Of a stretch of 18,330 bases of DNA, positions 1-8,184 are shown piece by piece (the first letter of the stretch is position 1; the number at the start of each line of letters is the position of its first letter). The position numbers and the translations under genes are program-made. Origin of the DNA: CAZIRO01 sp964541595 (GTDB taxonomy: Bacteria; Acidobacteriota; HRBIN11); the NCBI GenBank assembly GCA_964541595.1, contig CAZIRO010000040.1, positions 1-18,330 on the forward strand, read 5' to 3'. The notes under the pieces were generated by a model that was not told the origin of the DNA, did not search any database, and saw only the letters and a program-made list of their open reading frames with translations.

Positions 1-21
1 TGCGCTATCCCCCGCCCATGC

Positions 22-154
22 GATGCCCCGTCCCCTGTCTTCCGTCTCCCGTCCCAGATACCTGGGACCTGACACCCGACACCTGACACCTGGCACCTGA
101 TGCCCGCCACCTGACACCTGGGACCTGAGACCCAACACCCGGGACCCGAGACCG
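22..154 (+). repeat. Tandem 7-mer array upstream of atpD
   Basis: An uninterrupted run of 7-bp units lies here. From 57 to 154 there are 14 units in strict register with consensus GACACCT; variants include GGGACCT, GAGACCC, GATGCCC and AACACCC. From 22 to 56 five weaker units (CGTCCCC, TGTCTTC, CGTCTCC, CGTCCCA and similar) keep the same register. Because three units make 21 bp, the array is open in several frames and produces false proteins with a 7-residue period; none should be annotated. It resembles the short tandemly repeated repetitive (STRR) heptamers known from other bacteria. The same consensus recurs at 4807-4862, 9230-9306 and, inverted, at 17865-17899. Confidence 0.9.
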
Positions 155-217
155 GTGGCCACCGGCACACCGGTGGATCCGGTGGTGCGCATGTCCCATG
201 GCCTGTCCCGATCCCAA
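148..217 (+). repeat. Hairpin block plus TGTCCC tail, copy 1 (type A)
   Basis: This 70-bp segment is identical to the reverse complement of 17802-17871. It starts with a palindromic block: CCGGTGG at 152-158, CCACCGG at 159-165, CCGGTGG at 170-176 and CCGGTGG at 179-185. The single CCACCGG can pair with any of the three CCGGTGG, for example with 170-176 as a 7-bp stem and CACA loop. The 24-bp tail at 192-215 consists of two 12-bp units, TGTCCCATGGCC and TGTCCCGATCCC. It ends 9 bp before the likely -35 box of atpD. The sequence structure is directly visible; a regulatory role is inferred. Confidence 0.85.
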
Positions 218-224
218 CGTTTGC

Positions 225-252
225 TTGCATTCCTCTCGTAATCCCCTATAAT
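225..252 (+). promoter_or_regulatory. sigma70-type promoter of atpD
   Basis: TTGCAT at 225-230 and a perfect TATAAT at 247-252 are separated by 16 bp. Transcription would start near 259, giving a leader of about 60 nt before the atpD ATG at 320. The promoter begins right after the TGTCCC tail of the composite repeat. Confidence 0.65.
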
Positions 253-319
253 AAGGCGCCTTCCCGGTCTACAAGGCGGTTGCCTGTGACAATCCCGGTA
301 GGAACAAGGAGCGGATTCC

Positions 320-1750
320 ATGGCACGTCCGGTGGATTTTGAATACGTCAACGTCGGTCGTGTGGTTCAGGTGATCGGCCCGGTGATCGATATCGAATTC
401 CCTGAAGGGGGGCTTCCGGCGATTTATAACGCCGTGCGCATCTTTGATGACGAACTCGGACTGCAACCGATCGATATCACGGTCGAAGTGCAGCAGCACC
501 TGGGCGAAAACCGGGTGCGGACCGTATCGTTACAGCCGACCGAGGGGCTTGTCCGCGGAATGAAGGCCTATGACACCGGTGGTCCGATCAGGGTACCTGT
601 CGGTCCACCGACCCTCGGACGGATCTTCAATGTACTCGGTTATCCTGTCGACAAGAAGGGCCCCGTACATGCGGACAAGTTTTATCCGATCCATCGGGAA
701 GCCCCGAAACTCGTGGAACAGAGCACCCAGCTGGAGATGCTGGAGACTGGCATCAAGGTGATCGACCTGCTGGAACCCTATCTCAAGGGGGGCAAGGTCG
801 GTCTGTTCGGCGGTGCCGGTGTCGGCAAGACGGTCATCATCATGGAATTGATTCACAATATTGCCAAGTTCCACAAGGGGGTTTCCGTATTCGGCGGAGT
901 CGGCGAGCGCACGCGTGAGGGGAACGATCTGTGGCTGGAAATGACCGAGTCCGGCGTCATCCACCAGGCGGTGCTCGTATACGGACAGATGACCGAACCG
1001 CCCGGCGCACGGCTGCGTGTCGGTCTGACGGCGTTGACCATGGCGGAATATTTCCGGGACGAAGAGGGTCAGGACGTATTGCTCTTTATTGACAATATCT
1101 TTCGATTTGCGCAGGCGGGCAGCGAGGTCTCCGCATTGCTTGGTCGAATGCCGTCAGCCGTCGGCTATCAGCCGACACTGGCTACGGAAATGGGTGAACT
1201 TCAGGAACGCATTACGTCCACCATGCGGGGGTCGATCACCTCCGTGCAGGCCATTTATGTGCCCGCCGACGACCTGACCGATCCGGCGCCGGCGACGACG
1301 TTTGCACATCTGGACGCCACGACCGTGTTGTCCCGGCAGATTGCGGAACTCGGTATTTATCCGGCCGTCGATCCGCTGGCGTCCACTTCGCGCATTCTGG
1401 ACCCGCATGTCGTCGGTCCGGAACATTACGAAGTCGCGCGTAAGGTCCAGCAGATCCTCCAGCGGTATAAGGAACTCCAGGAGATCATCGCGATCCTCGG
1501 TATCGACGAATTGAGCGAAGAGGACAAGGTGATCGTGAATCGGGCACGCAAGATCCAGAAATTCCTCTCCCAGCCGTTCCACGTGGCCGAACAGTTTACC
1601 GGGCGACCGGGACGGTATGTCAAAATTCAGGACACCATCGAGGGATTCCGGCGACTTGTGGAGGGCGAATTCGACGAACTCCCGGAAGGCGCGTTCTACA
1701 TGGTGGGCGACATCAATGAAGCCGTCGACCAGGCGAAGAAAATGATGTAA
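320..1750 (+). CDS. atpD: F-type ATP synthase subunit beta
   Basis: This is the catalytic beta subunit of the F1 sector, which makes ATP from ADP and phosphate on the cytoplasmic face of the membrane. The 476-residue protein has the normal length. Visible motifs are the Walker A P-loop GGAGVGKT at 164-171, the GERTREG segment carrying the catalytic glutamate at 195-201, Walker B LLFIDNI at 254-260, the ATPase alpha/beta signature PAVDPLASTS at 348-357 and a DELSEED loop at 396-402 that contacts gamma. The start is supported by AAGGAG at 306-311, 8 bp before the ATG. It has its own promoter and is followed by atpC after 29 bp. No gamma-subunit gene precedes it, so beta and epsilon appear separated from the other ATP synthase genes, as known for Chlorobium and related bacteria. 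Confidence 0.98.
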   Translation: MARPVDFEYVNVGRVVQVIGPVIDIEFPEGGLPAIYNAVRIFDDELGLQPIDITVEVQQHLGENRVRTVSLQPTEGLVRGMKAYDTGGPIRVPVGPPTLGRIFNVLGYPVDKKGPVHADKFYPIHREAPKLVEQSTQLEMLETGIKVIDLLEPYLKGGKVGLFGGAGVGKTVIIMELIHNIAKFHKGVSVFGGVGERTREGNDLWLEMTESGVIHQAVLVYGQMTEPPGARLRVGLTALTMAEYFRDEEGQDVLLFIDNIFRFAQAGSEVSALLGRMPSAVGYQPTLATEMGELQERITSTMRGSITSVQAIYVPADDLTDPAPATTFAHLDATTVLSRQIAELGIYPAVDPLASTSRILDPHVVGPEHYEVARKVQQILQRYKELQEIIAILGIDELSEEDKVIVNRARKIQKFLSQPFHVAEQFTGRPGRYVKIQDTIEGFRRLVEGEFDELPEGAFYMVGDINEAVDQAKKMM

Positions 1751-1779
1751 TCTATCATGCTTCAGACGGAGTCTCCGGA

Positions 1780-2220
1780 ATGGCTGTCAAACTTCCGGAA
1801 CACATTCATCTCACGATCGTGACCCCGTACCGTCAACTCGTGGATGAAACAGTTGATGAAGTCCTGTTACCCGGTGCACTCGGTCAACTGGGGATTCTAC
1901 CGGGGCATCGTCCGCTGTTGACAACATTGACCATTGGCGAGATCGCGTACCGTCAGGGTCGCTGCTGGAGTCATCTGGCCGTGGAATGGGGATTCGCTGA
2001 AGTGCTTCCGGATCGGGTGATCGTGCTTGCGGAGAATGCGGAATCGGTCGATGACATCGATCCGGAAGAGATTTTGCGGGCCAAACAGCGTGCGGAAGAA
2101 CGACTGCGCAGCAAGATCCCGGGCATCGACGTGGCGGCGGAGCTGCAGGAACTCCAGCGTATTTACACGCGAATGGCCATTCTCGAGAAGGTGCGCAAGC
2201 AACAGAAGGAAGAAAAGTAA
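1780..2220 (+). CDS. atpC: F-type ATP synthase subunit epsilon
   Basis: This is the epsilon subunit of the F1 central stalk, which couples rotation and inhibits wasteful ATP hydrolysis. The 146-residue protein is of usual length. The N-terminal beta-sandwich is recognisable from the LTIVTPYRQL start and the GALGQLGILPGHRPLLT stretch around residues 32-48, which is the family hallmark. Residues from about 90 on form the charged C-terminal helical hairpin, with a Glu/Arg/Lys-rich tail ending KQQKEEK. CGGAG lies about 7 bp before the ATG and supports the start. It directly follows atpD and is certainly co-transcribed with it. The next gene starts 29 bp after its stop. Confidence 0.96.
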   Translation: MAVKLPEHIHLTIVTPYRQLVDETVDEVLLPGALGQLGILPGHRPLLTTLTIGEIAYRQGRCWSHLAVEWGFAEVLPDRVIVLAENAESVDDIDPEEILRAKQRAEERLRSKIPGIDVAAELQELQRIYTRMAILEKVRKQQKEEK

Positions 2221-2249
2221 TCGAAACGCCCGGATAATCGATATCCCCC

Positions 2250-4688
2250 GTGCAACGAGGTAGACTCACGGCAGGCGGACAGCGCAGGATCACGCGATGG
2301 CTGTTTATAGTCACCGTATGGGCGGTGCTGTGTGTGCCCCGGTTTGCCTTCCTCGCGTATGACGCCCCGGAGGATCTCGACTGGAGTTGGGGCGAACTCG
2401 TGGATTCCGGCAATTACGCGGTCAACGCCCGCAACCGCGTGATCACCGGCCGCTGGACCGTTGACGAATGGAATTTGATGTATCTCACCCCCGTGCCCCA
2501 TCTGGTAACCTACGGAGTATACTGTGTATTCGGTGTGGGGTACTGGCAGACCCAGCTGGTGGCCGCATTGTTTTCAGCGTTATCTCTATGGATTGTCTTT
2601 CTGATCGTGCGGACGACGATCGGTCAACGCTGGGCCGTACTGGCGATGGTACTGATGGGCGTGCACTATCTATACTGGACATACGCACGGGTGGCCAACC
2701 GCACACTGGAACTCCTGTGTTTTCTCCTGCTTGCCGTACTCTTCTGGGTGTACGGCACCCGCCGACCGGGGTTCTGGATGGCTGCGGGCGGTGCGATCGT
2801 GCTCGGTTACATGACAAAGAGTCTGACCCATCCGTTAATGCTCGCACTCATTCTCACATCGATCTGGTGGCTGTATGATACCCGGGAATTGCGCAGGCGA
2901 TCGGACTGGTGGCCGGTACTCGGGTTGCTGTTCAGCATGCTCGTCGGATTCGCCATCTGGGCGGTCTGGATCTTGCTGCCGCACCTGGACACGTTCCGGA
3001 TGTTTTTTCACTGGGACTGGGAACTGCGTCGACCGCACGGTCTTGCCGAGGTCGTGCGGTTTTTCTGGAAAGAACCCGGCACACGGTACATCCTGTGGTA
3101 CATGCCGGTCCTGGGACTGGTCGGCGCGTTGCAGATACTCGCGATCCCTCTCCGCTGGGTCCGCAAAGAACCGCTGTTTCCGCTGGAACGCATCGCCTGG
3201 ACGTGGTTTATGCTCGAGTTCGGTACGTTTGCACTGATCCGGTACCGGTACCTGCGGTTCTGGATCCCGGCACTGACGGCACTGTTTCTGCTCGGTGTGG
3301 TGGGGCTGTATCGCCTGGCACATCGTCAGGGCAGCTGGTGGAGTCCCGCGCCGGTGTTTCTCGCCTGGGCGGTGGCGTGGGGGATCCCGTGGGTGAAAAC
3401 CGGGTTCCACGTGCTGGGACCGACACTGTATGACCATACGGGCTGGCGGTTTCTGCTCCTGGATACGCATCCGTACCCGTGGAATTACGTGTTCGGATAC
3501 GGATTGACCCTGATCCTGACCGTTCTCTGTGTCGGAATCGTGACCGGTGGGTTACGGCTGTGGTCCAGATACCGGCCGAAAGAGCAGCACCGTGTTCGAT
3601 GCGATCGGCTGTCCCGATGGGCGGTCATCGCGCTGGTGCTCACCGCGGTATCCGTACAATTCGCCTGGGCCGTTCACTGGTGGACCTACGGACCGACCAC
3701 ACGATTGCGGGATTTTTCACGGTTTCTCGCCCGGTATCTTCCGGCTAACAGTGTGTTGACGGGCAACATGAGTCCCACACTGGCCCTGGAAACCCCGTTC
3801 CCCGTGCATCCGATCTATGCACCACGGAAATTGAACTTCTATCCGGGGGTGATGGACAGGTTCGGGATCACCCATTTTGTCCTCGTGGATCTCAAGGACG
3901 ATAAACAGCAGTTGTTTGAAAACTTTCCGCACGAAACCGCACAAGCCGAAATGCTGGTCATGTTTCCCCTCCGCAATCGACGCGTCGAACTCTGGGCGCG
4001 TGTTCCACCGCCGCAGCCGGGACTGACCGTTCGGGCCATTGAACCCGAACCGGACGGCGGGTGGACCCGCATCGTGGTCCAGAATATGGACCCATATCTC
4101 GCCCACGAGTGGACGGCGCCGGACGGGACGGTCTACCGTCTGGAACCGCTGGATCGCATGATCTGGCGGGTGCGGAGACTCCCCCCGGACCTGCGCGTGG
4201 GTGCACGCGTGCCCGCGAGTGAAACCCGGGGCGAGTTTGAGCGGTGTTCCCGTGAGGGGGGCATGCCGGTCTGGGACCCGCATGCGTCCAATCGGGCGGC
4301 AGTGGCCGGGTTTCATCGGATCGGCCAGGTGATCTGTGCGGTATCCCTGGATCTGCACCCGGGATCGTATGTGGTGCGTATGCGGGTCCAGAACGCCACA
4401 CCGCGGACGATACGGATTCGATGGCAGATTCTGGATCGTGCCGGCCATCCCCGGGGTACCCACGAGGTCGAGGTCCTCCCCCGACGTGCGTACCATTTCC
4501 TGGAATGGGCATGGGAACAGCGTGCCATCGGTCACCCGACCCTGATCTGGTACAATCCGGGTCCCGGCATTGATTTCGACGTGTGGCAGTTACTGCATGC
4601 GAATGCCCGTCCGGCGTATCCGCATCCCCCGATCATTCAGATGGAATCGATCCCCGTTAACGCATCCCCTGCTGGATCGTTTCAATGA
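2250..4688 (+). CDS. Polytopic membrane glycosyltransferase, GT39/ArnT-like (GT-C fold)
   Basis: This is a large integral membrane protein of 812 residues. Hydrophobic segments run from about residue 16 to 478, in the order of ten to twelve helices, followed by a soluble C-terminal region of some 330 residues rich in predicted beta structure. The first periplasmic loop after helix 1 is acidic (DAPEDLDW around 38-45) and is followed by a GNYAVNARN stretch, matching where PMT/ArnT-type GT-C enzymes carry their catalytic acid. Such enzymes move a sugar from a polyprenyl-phosphate donor to lipid or protein at the outer face of the inner membrane; donor and acceptor here are unknown. The start is a GTG with no clear Shine-Dalgarno, 29 bp after atpC, so translation may be coupled. 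Its place in an ATP synthase transcript looks like simple genomic adjacency. The family call is inferred from topology and loop motifs. Confidence 0.72.
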   Translation: MQRGRLTAGGQRRITRWLFIVTVWAVLCVPRFAFLAYDAPEDLDWSWGELVDSGNYAVNARNRVITGRWTVDEWNLMYLTPVPHLVTYGVYCVFGVGYWQTQLVAALFSALSLWIVFLIVRTTIGQRWAVLAMVLMGVHYLYWTYARVANRTLELLCFLLLAVLFWVYGTRRPGFWMAAGGAIVLGYMTKSLTHPLMLALILTSIWWLYDTRELRRRSDWWPVLGLLFSMLVGFAIWAVWILLPHLDTFRMFFHWDWELRRPHGLAEVVRFFWKEPGTRYILWYMPVLGLVGALQILAIPLRWVRKEPLFPLERIAWTWFMLEFGTFALIRYRYLRFWIPALTALFLLGVVGLYRLAHRQGSWWSPAPVFLAWAVAWGIPWVKTGFHVLGPTLYDHTGWRFLLLDTHPYPWNYVFGYGLTLILTVLCVGIVTGGLRLWSRYRPKEQHRVRCDRLSRWAVIALVLTAVSVQFAWAVHWWTYGPTTRLRDFSRFLARYLPANSVLTGNMSPTLALETPFPVHPIYAPRKLNFYPGVMDRFGITHFVLVDLKDDKQQLFENFPHETAQAEMLVMFPLRNRRVELWARVPPPQPGLTVRAIEPEPDGGWTRIVVQNMDPYLAHEWTAPDGTVYRLEPLDRMIWRVRRLPPDLRVGARVPASETRGEFERCSREGGMPVWDPHASNRAAVAGFHRIGQVICAVSLDLHPGSYVVRMRVQNATPRTIRIRWQILDRAGHPRGTHEVEVLPRRAYHFLEWAWEQRAIGHPTLIWYNPGPGIDFDVWQLLHANARPAYPHPPIIQMESIPVNASPAGSFQ

Positions 4689-4699
4689 TGAACCCCTGA

Positions 4700-4792
4700 T
4701 GTCCCATGGTTGTCAATATTTATTTGAAATCGGGACAGGAAATGGGATACCGTGGGTCCCCATGCGGTCATACGATGTTCCCATCCCGGAAA
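4700..4792 (-). repeat. TGTCCC-tail repeat, type B, inverted copy
   Basis: Read on the minus strand, 4729-4749 gives TATCCCATTTCC followed by TGTCCCGAT, a diverged copy of the two-unit tail. Upstream of it (plus 4750-4792) are a GGGACC...GGTATCCC inverted repeat and a GATGGGA block, both matched by the copy at 14803-14875 and absent from the type A copies. It points away from the DUF5916 gene, toward the 3' end of the glycosyltransferase, and is the only copy not heading to a gene start. TGTCCCATGG at 4700-4709 could pair imperfectly with ATGGGA and GACA of this copy across an AT-rich loop. That would form a weak hairpin 12 bp after the glycosyltransferase stop, a possible terminator. Confidence 0.6.
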
Positions 4793-4806
4793 TGTCGGGT
4801 CTCTCT

Positions 4807-4862
4807 GACACCCGACACCTGACACCTGGGACCTGAGACCTGACACCTGACACCGGAGACCG
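4807..4862 (+). repeat. Tandem 7-mer array upstream of the DUF5916 gene
   Basis: Eight 7-bp units lie in register: GACACCC, GACACCT, GACACCT, GGGACCT, GAGACCT, GACACCT, GACACCG and GAGACCG. The last unit runs into the hairpin block exactly as at 148-154. The array has the same orientation relative to the downstream gene as the one in front of atpD. Confidence 0.9.
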
Positions 4863-4923
4863 GTGGCCACCGGCCCACCGGTGGACCCGATGGTGCGCAT
4901 GTCCCATTGCCTGTTCCGATCCC
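4860..4923 (+). repeat. Hairpin block plus TGTCCC tail, copy 2 (type A)
   Basis: It differs from copy 1 (152-215) by five substitutions in 64 bp. CCGGTGG at 4860-4866, CCACCGG at 4867-4873 and CCGGTGG at 4878-4884 are kept, so both alternative hairpins remain possible; the third CCGGTGG has decayed to CCGATGG. The tail at 4900-4923 reads TGTCCCATTGCC then TGTTCCGATCCC. Confidence 0.85.
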
Positions 4924-4935
4924 GGTATGTATCAC
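4907..4935 (+). promoter_or_regulatory. Possible promoter of the DUF5916 gene, inside the repeat tail
   Basis: TTGCCT at 4907-4912 and TATCAC at 4930-4935 are 17 bp apart, each matching four of six consensus bases. The TTG of the -35 box exists only because this copy carries ATTGCC where the others have ATGGCC. The leader would be only about 15 nt. This is a weak match. Confidence 0.3.
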
Positions 4936-4956
4936 TTCCATGGTACGGGGTGACAG

Positions 4957-7230
4957 ATGCGTATGATCCGATGGGTCTGGATGCTCATGGCGGGTGGACT
5001 GCTGCCGGCAATCGCGATGGGAGCGCCGCCGGATGGGATCGATATCGTGCAGGTGCAGGCACTGTTCGCCATCTACCGGGCGGGGGCGCGCACGATGCGT
5101 TCGGGGGAGACATACGCATTGCCCCACCTCCGGGGTCCCATTCGTGCGGATGGTGTGCTGGAACCGGCGTGGCAGAATGCGCTTGTCGTGCGGTTGCCCT
5201 ACGAGATCAGTCGGGGGAAAAACCGTCCCGCACCGGTGGAAACCCTGGCACTGCTCGGAGTCACGGATACAGCCCTCGTTGTCGCGTTCATCTGCCACGA
5301 TCCGCGACCTGAACAGATGCGGGTGACCCTGACCGATCGGGACCGTCTGTTCAACGATGATATGGTCTCCGTCATTGTGGACACCCTGGGGGATCAGCGA
5401 TATGCCTATGAGGTCTTCGTGAATCCGATCAACGTTCAGGGGGATGCGTTGCGTTCGGAAGTCACCCGGTTCAGTGAAGATATGCGGTTTGATTTTCTGT
5501 GGTATTCCGGCACACGTCGGCTGGAAGACGGATATGTCGTGGAAATCGTGTTGCCGTTTCAGTATCTGCGTTATCGGCGGCAACCGGACGGGACGGTGAC
5601 GTGGCGGTTGTTGCCGTTTCGTATCTATCCGCGGGATATTCGCTACCAGATCTCACCCATAGAATTTGATTTTGATCGCAACTGTATCCTTTGCCAGTTA
5701 CCGATCGTGACGTTTCCGCTGGCCGCGACACCCCGGGAAGTCGTGCAGGTGATTCCTTACGGAACCGTTGTCGGGGAGGGGACATCCGACGCATTCACCC
5801 GTTCCGCAGCGACGGGTGTGGACGTCAAACTGCAACCCTCTCCGGAATGGACGCTGGATGCAACGATCCATCCGGACTTCAGTCAGGTGGAAACGGACGC
5901 GTTTCAGATCACGACGAATATTCGATTCGTCCCGTTTTATCCGGAACGGCGCCCGTTTTTTATGGAACGCAGCGACCTGTTCCGCACGATGTTCCGCATC
6001 TTTTATAGCCGGACGCTGATCGAACCCCTGTACGGCATCCGGATGACGGGCACGCATGCGCGTCATACGGTGGCGTTTCTGCATTTACGGGATGCCCGGT
6101 TGATGCTGTGGTTCCCGGGTGTCCAGAGCGCCTCGCAGGCCGTCCTGGATCGGCCCTCGACGAATACGATTCTCCATTATCGGTACAACGTCGGACAGCA
6201 ATCGTCCATGGGATTTTTCATGACGGATCGCGAATATGCGGGGGGATTCAACCGGCTGTGGAGTCTGGACGGACGGTGGTACCTCAGCCGGAGATGGACG
6301 TTATCCGCTCAGGTTGTGGCCACCTGGACGGACTATCCCCGGGACATCGCCCGAATGTACGGCCAGCGATCCGATCCCTTCTGGGGGTGGGCCGCGCAGG
6401 TGCGATTTGCGCGTTCCGGAAATATCTGGGCGTTCGGCGGTGGTGTGCGCACACTCAGTGACACGTTTCGTGCCGATATGGGGTTCATTCAGCAGGTGGG
6501 GATTCAGGAGATCTTCGGATTCCATACACTGAACGCATACCCCGACAGTCGCTGGATCAACCAGATCGAATGGTTCGCTTCCGGAGGACTCACCCGATCG
6601 CACGACGGCCGTCAGCAAAGCCACGAGTTGACCTCGGGTATCCGTATGTCCGGTATTGGACAGAGTGCGATCTATGCCGGCTGGAGCAATGCCAGTGAAC
6701 GGGTGGGCGACATGCTGTTTCACCTCAACCGGGGGTTTGCGGGAATGTTCACCAGTCCGTGGACCTGGTTGTCCATGTGGATGGACTACAGTCTGGGAGA
6801 CGGAATCGACTACTTTCTGAACGCGCGAGTCCGACAGGTGCGGGCATCCATGGAGATCGTGCTGAAACCGATCGAGAACCTGTCGATCACGTACAATACG
6901 ACGTTCCGTCGTCTGGCGGAACCACGCACCCTGCAAACCGCATGGATCCATTTCGGTCGGGTGGAATGGCAGATCACGCCCCGGCTCGCCGTACGCCAGC
7001 TCGTGCAGTGGCGGGAGTATCGGTTCCCGGACGTCCGCTATCAGAACGGGGGGTATCCGGCATTCAGTCGGGCACTGGAAGTGCAGACGCTCGTGCGGTA
7101 CCGCTGGAATTACGCCACGGCCCTGTACGTCGGGTTTTACGGCCGCTGGGAAACGGAACCCGGCCGACCGTCACGACGCAATTTCAGTGTGTTTGCGAAA
7201 TGGACGTATCTGTGGAATTTGTCCCTGTAA
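4957..7230 (+). CDS. DUF5916 domain protein: CBM9-like domain plus outer-membrane beta-barrel-type region
   Basis: This is an exported protein of 757 residues with a signal peptide at 1-22 (hydrophobic core MLMAGGLLPAIAMG). Residues about 55-225 form a carbohydrate-binding-module-9-like domain, recognisable from ADGVLEPAWQNA at 64-75. From about 290 the DUF5916 signature appears: DATIHPDFSQVETD at 301-314, then FYPERRPFFMERSDLF at 327-342 and FYSR at 349-352. The rest is rich in alternating aromatic strands ending ...TYLWNLSL, as expected for an outer-membrane barrel with a C-terminal aromatic/hydrophobic strand. The function of the family is unknown; surface glycan handling is a guess from the CBM-like domain. 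ATG at 4957 and ATG at 4963 are both possible, with GGGGTGA at 4947-4953 fitting the second slightly better. The gene is convergent with the M28 gene, 21 bp between stops. Confidence 0.9.
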   Translation: MRMIRWVWMLMAGGLLPAIAMGAPPDGIDIVQVQALFAIYRAGARTMRSGETYALPHLRGPIRADGVLEPAWQNALVVRLPYEISRGKNRPAPVETLALLGVTDTALVVAFICHDPRPEQMRVTLTDRDRLFNDDMVSVIVDTLGDQRYAYEVFVNPINVQGDALRSEVTRFSEDMRFDFLWYSGTRRLEDGYVVEIVLPFQYLRYRRQPDGTVTWRLLPFRIYPRDIRYQISPIEFDFDRNCILCQLPIVTFPLAATPREVVQVIPYGTVVGEGTSDAFTRSAATGVDVKLQPSPEWTLDATIHPDFSQVETDAFQITTNIRFVPFYPERRPFFMERSDLFRTMFRIFYSRTLIEPLYGIRMTGTHARHTVAFLHLRDARLMLWFPGVQSASQAVLDRPSTNTILHYRYNVGQQSSMGFFMTDREYAGGFNRLWSLDGRWYLSRRWTLSAQVVATWTDYPRDIARMYGQRSDPFWGWAAQVRFARSGNIWAFGGGVRTLSDTFRADMGFIQQVGIQEIFGFHTLNAYPDSRWINQIEWFASGGLTRSHDGRQQSHELTSGIRMSGIGQSAIYAGWSNASERVGDMLFHLNRGFAGMFTSPWTWLSMWMDYSLGDGIDYFLNARVRQVRASMEIVLKPIENLSITYNTTFRRLAEPRTLQTAWIHFGRVEWQITPRLAVRQLVQWREYRFPDVRYQNGGYPAFSRALEVQTLVRYRWNYATALYVGFYGRWETEPGRPSRRNFSVFAKWTYLWNLSL

Positions 7231-7251
7231 GAGGAAAAACCTGTCCGATGG

Positions 7252-8124
7252 TCACGCGTTGGCCAGGTCCTGAATCACCGCAGTGAGTCCCTGCGTGACG
7301 CGGGCCATGGCCGTGTAATCCAGACTGTCCGGTGTGTCGTCCGGCAGATGATACGCCGGATTTCGATATAACGCCGTATCCGTCACCATCACGGCCGGAT
7401 ACCCGTGTCGCCAGAAAGCCCACTGGTCGGACCAGTCCACGCCCGGAATCCACGCCGGAAGGGCGCCCCGTTCGACCGGGAGATCGGTCGCACGGCGAAA
7501 CGAGTGCACCACCCGACGGAGCAGTCGCCGGGATGCCAGATTGCTGACAAAGGCGATGAAATTGCCCCGATCGGAGTAAAACCATCGGAACGGAATGTCG
7601 ATGGGAAACCGCTGGCTGCCCGGGGCGTCCGAGAAATAGCCGATCGATTCCAGACTTAACATGGCGATCACACGGTCCCCCCGTGTATGACAGGCGTGCG
7701 CATACACCCAGCTGCCCATCGTCGGAGTTTGAAAGAACGGGGGTTCCTCATTGACAAACGCGACGAACCGGACGGTACGTCGACACACTGTGTGTCGAAA
7801 CCGATGTGCCAGCGCCATCAACACGGCAACGCCGGACGCGTTGTCATCGGCGCCGGGTGTATCCGGAACGGTATCGTAATGTGCACCGACGATGACCGTT
7901 TCCCAGGGGGACGTCGTACCCGGCAGCACCGCTTCCACGTTCCAGCACGATCGACCTTCTACCGTATACGTCTGGCGGTGAACGGTATACCCCATGGCCG
8001 TCCATTCTGATTCGATCCATTCGGCTGCGGCCACCAGGTTGGAATATGCCGTCCACAGATTGCGTTCCCCGATCTCTCCGGCGAGCTGTCGTACGGTCTG
8101 TTCAAGTATCCGGACCACTTGCAT
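7252..8124 (-). CDS. M28 family zinc metallopeptidase
   Basis: This is a 290-residue co-catalytic di-zinc exopeptidase of clan MH; the usual reaction is removal of N-terminal residues from peptides. Expected metal and catalytic residues are visible: H82 and D84 in AHYDTVPDTPG, bridging D93 in GADDNASG, the E126/E127 pair in VNEEPPFF, E159 in SLESIGY where many relatives have Asp, and H259 in NPAYHLPDDTPD. There is no signal peptide or membrane segment, so it is probably cytoplasmic. The ATG at 8124 is chosen because the open frame further upstream runs antisense across the radical SAM gene and has no start near the divergent intergenic region; no clear Shine-Dalgarno is present. The cut-down protein still covers the whole M28 catalytic domain. 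Confidence 0.93.
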   Translation of the reverse strand: MQVVRILEQTVRQLAGEIGERNLWTAYSNLVAAAEWIESEWTAMGYTVHRQTYTVEGRSCWNVEAVLPGTTSPWETVIVGAHYDTVPDTPGADDNASGVAVLMALAHRFRHTVCRRTVRFVAFVNEEPPFFQTPTMGSWVYAHACHTRGDRVIAMLSLESIGYFSDAPGSQRFPIDIPFRWFYSDRGNFIAFVSNLASRRLLRRVVHSFRRATDLPVERGALPAWIPGVDWSDQWAFWRHGYPAVMVTDTALYRNPAYHLPDDTPDSLDYTAMARVTQGLTAVIQDLANA

Positions 8125-8184
8125 CGGAGTCGCGTTCTGCTCATGATGAAATGAATCTATACCCGCACACAGTGGAAGCGACGC

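Noticed and set aside
57..154. CRISPR array
   Set aside because: The units are 7 bp, contiguous and without spacers; no cas genes are present.
5..217. Open frame on the minus strand across the 7-mer array, and similar ones near 4682-4907
   Set aside because: The frames are products of the 7-bp repeat (21-bp, 7-residue period) and of the hairpin block; no ribosome binding site and no protein-like composition.
320..1750. High density of GATC sites
   Set aside because: GATC is frequent in coding regions, but this follows from preferred ATC and GAT codons; without a genome background it is not a signal.
8125..8184. Divergent promoters between the M28 and radical SAM genes
   Set aside because: Only weak matches (TTCTGC 17 bp before TATACC on the plus strand) are visible, so it is mentioned under the gene but not listed as a feature.
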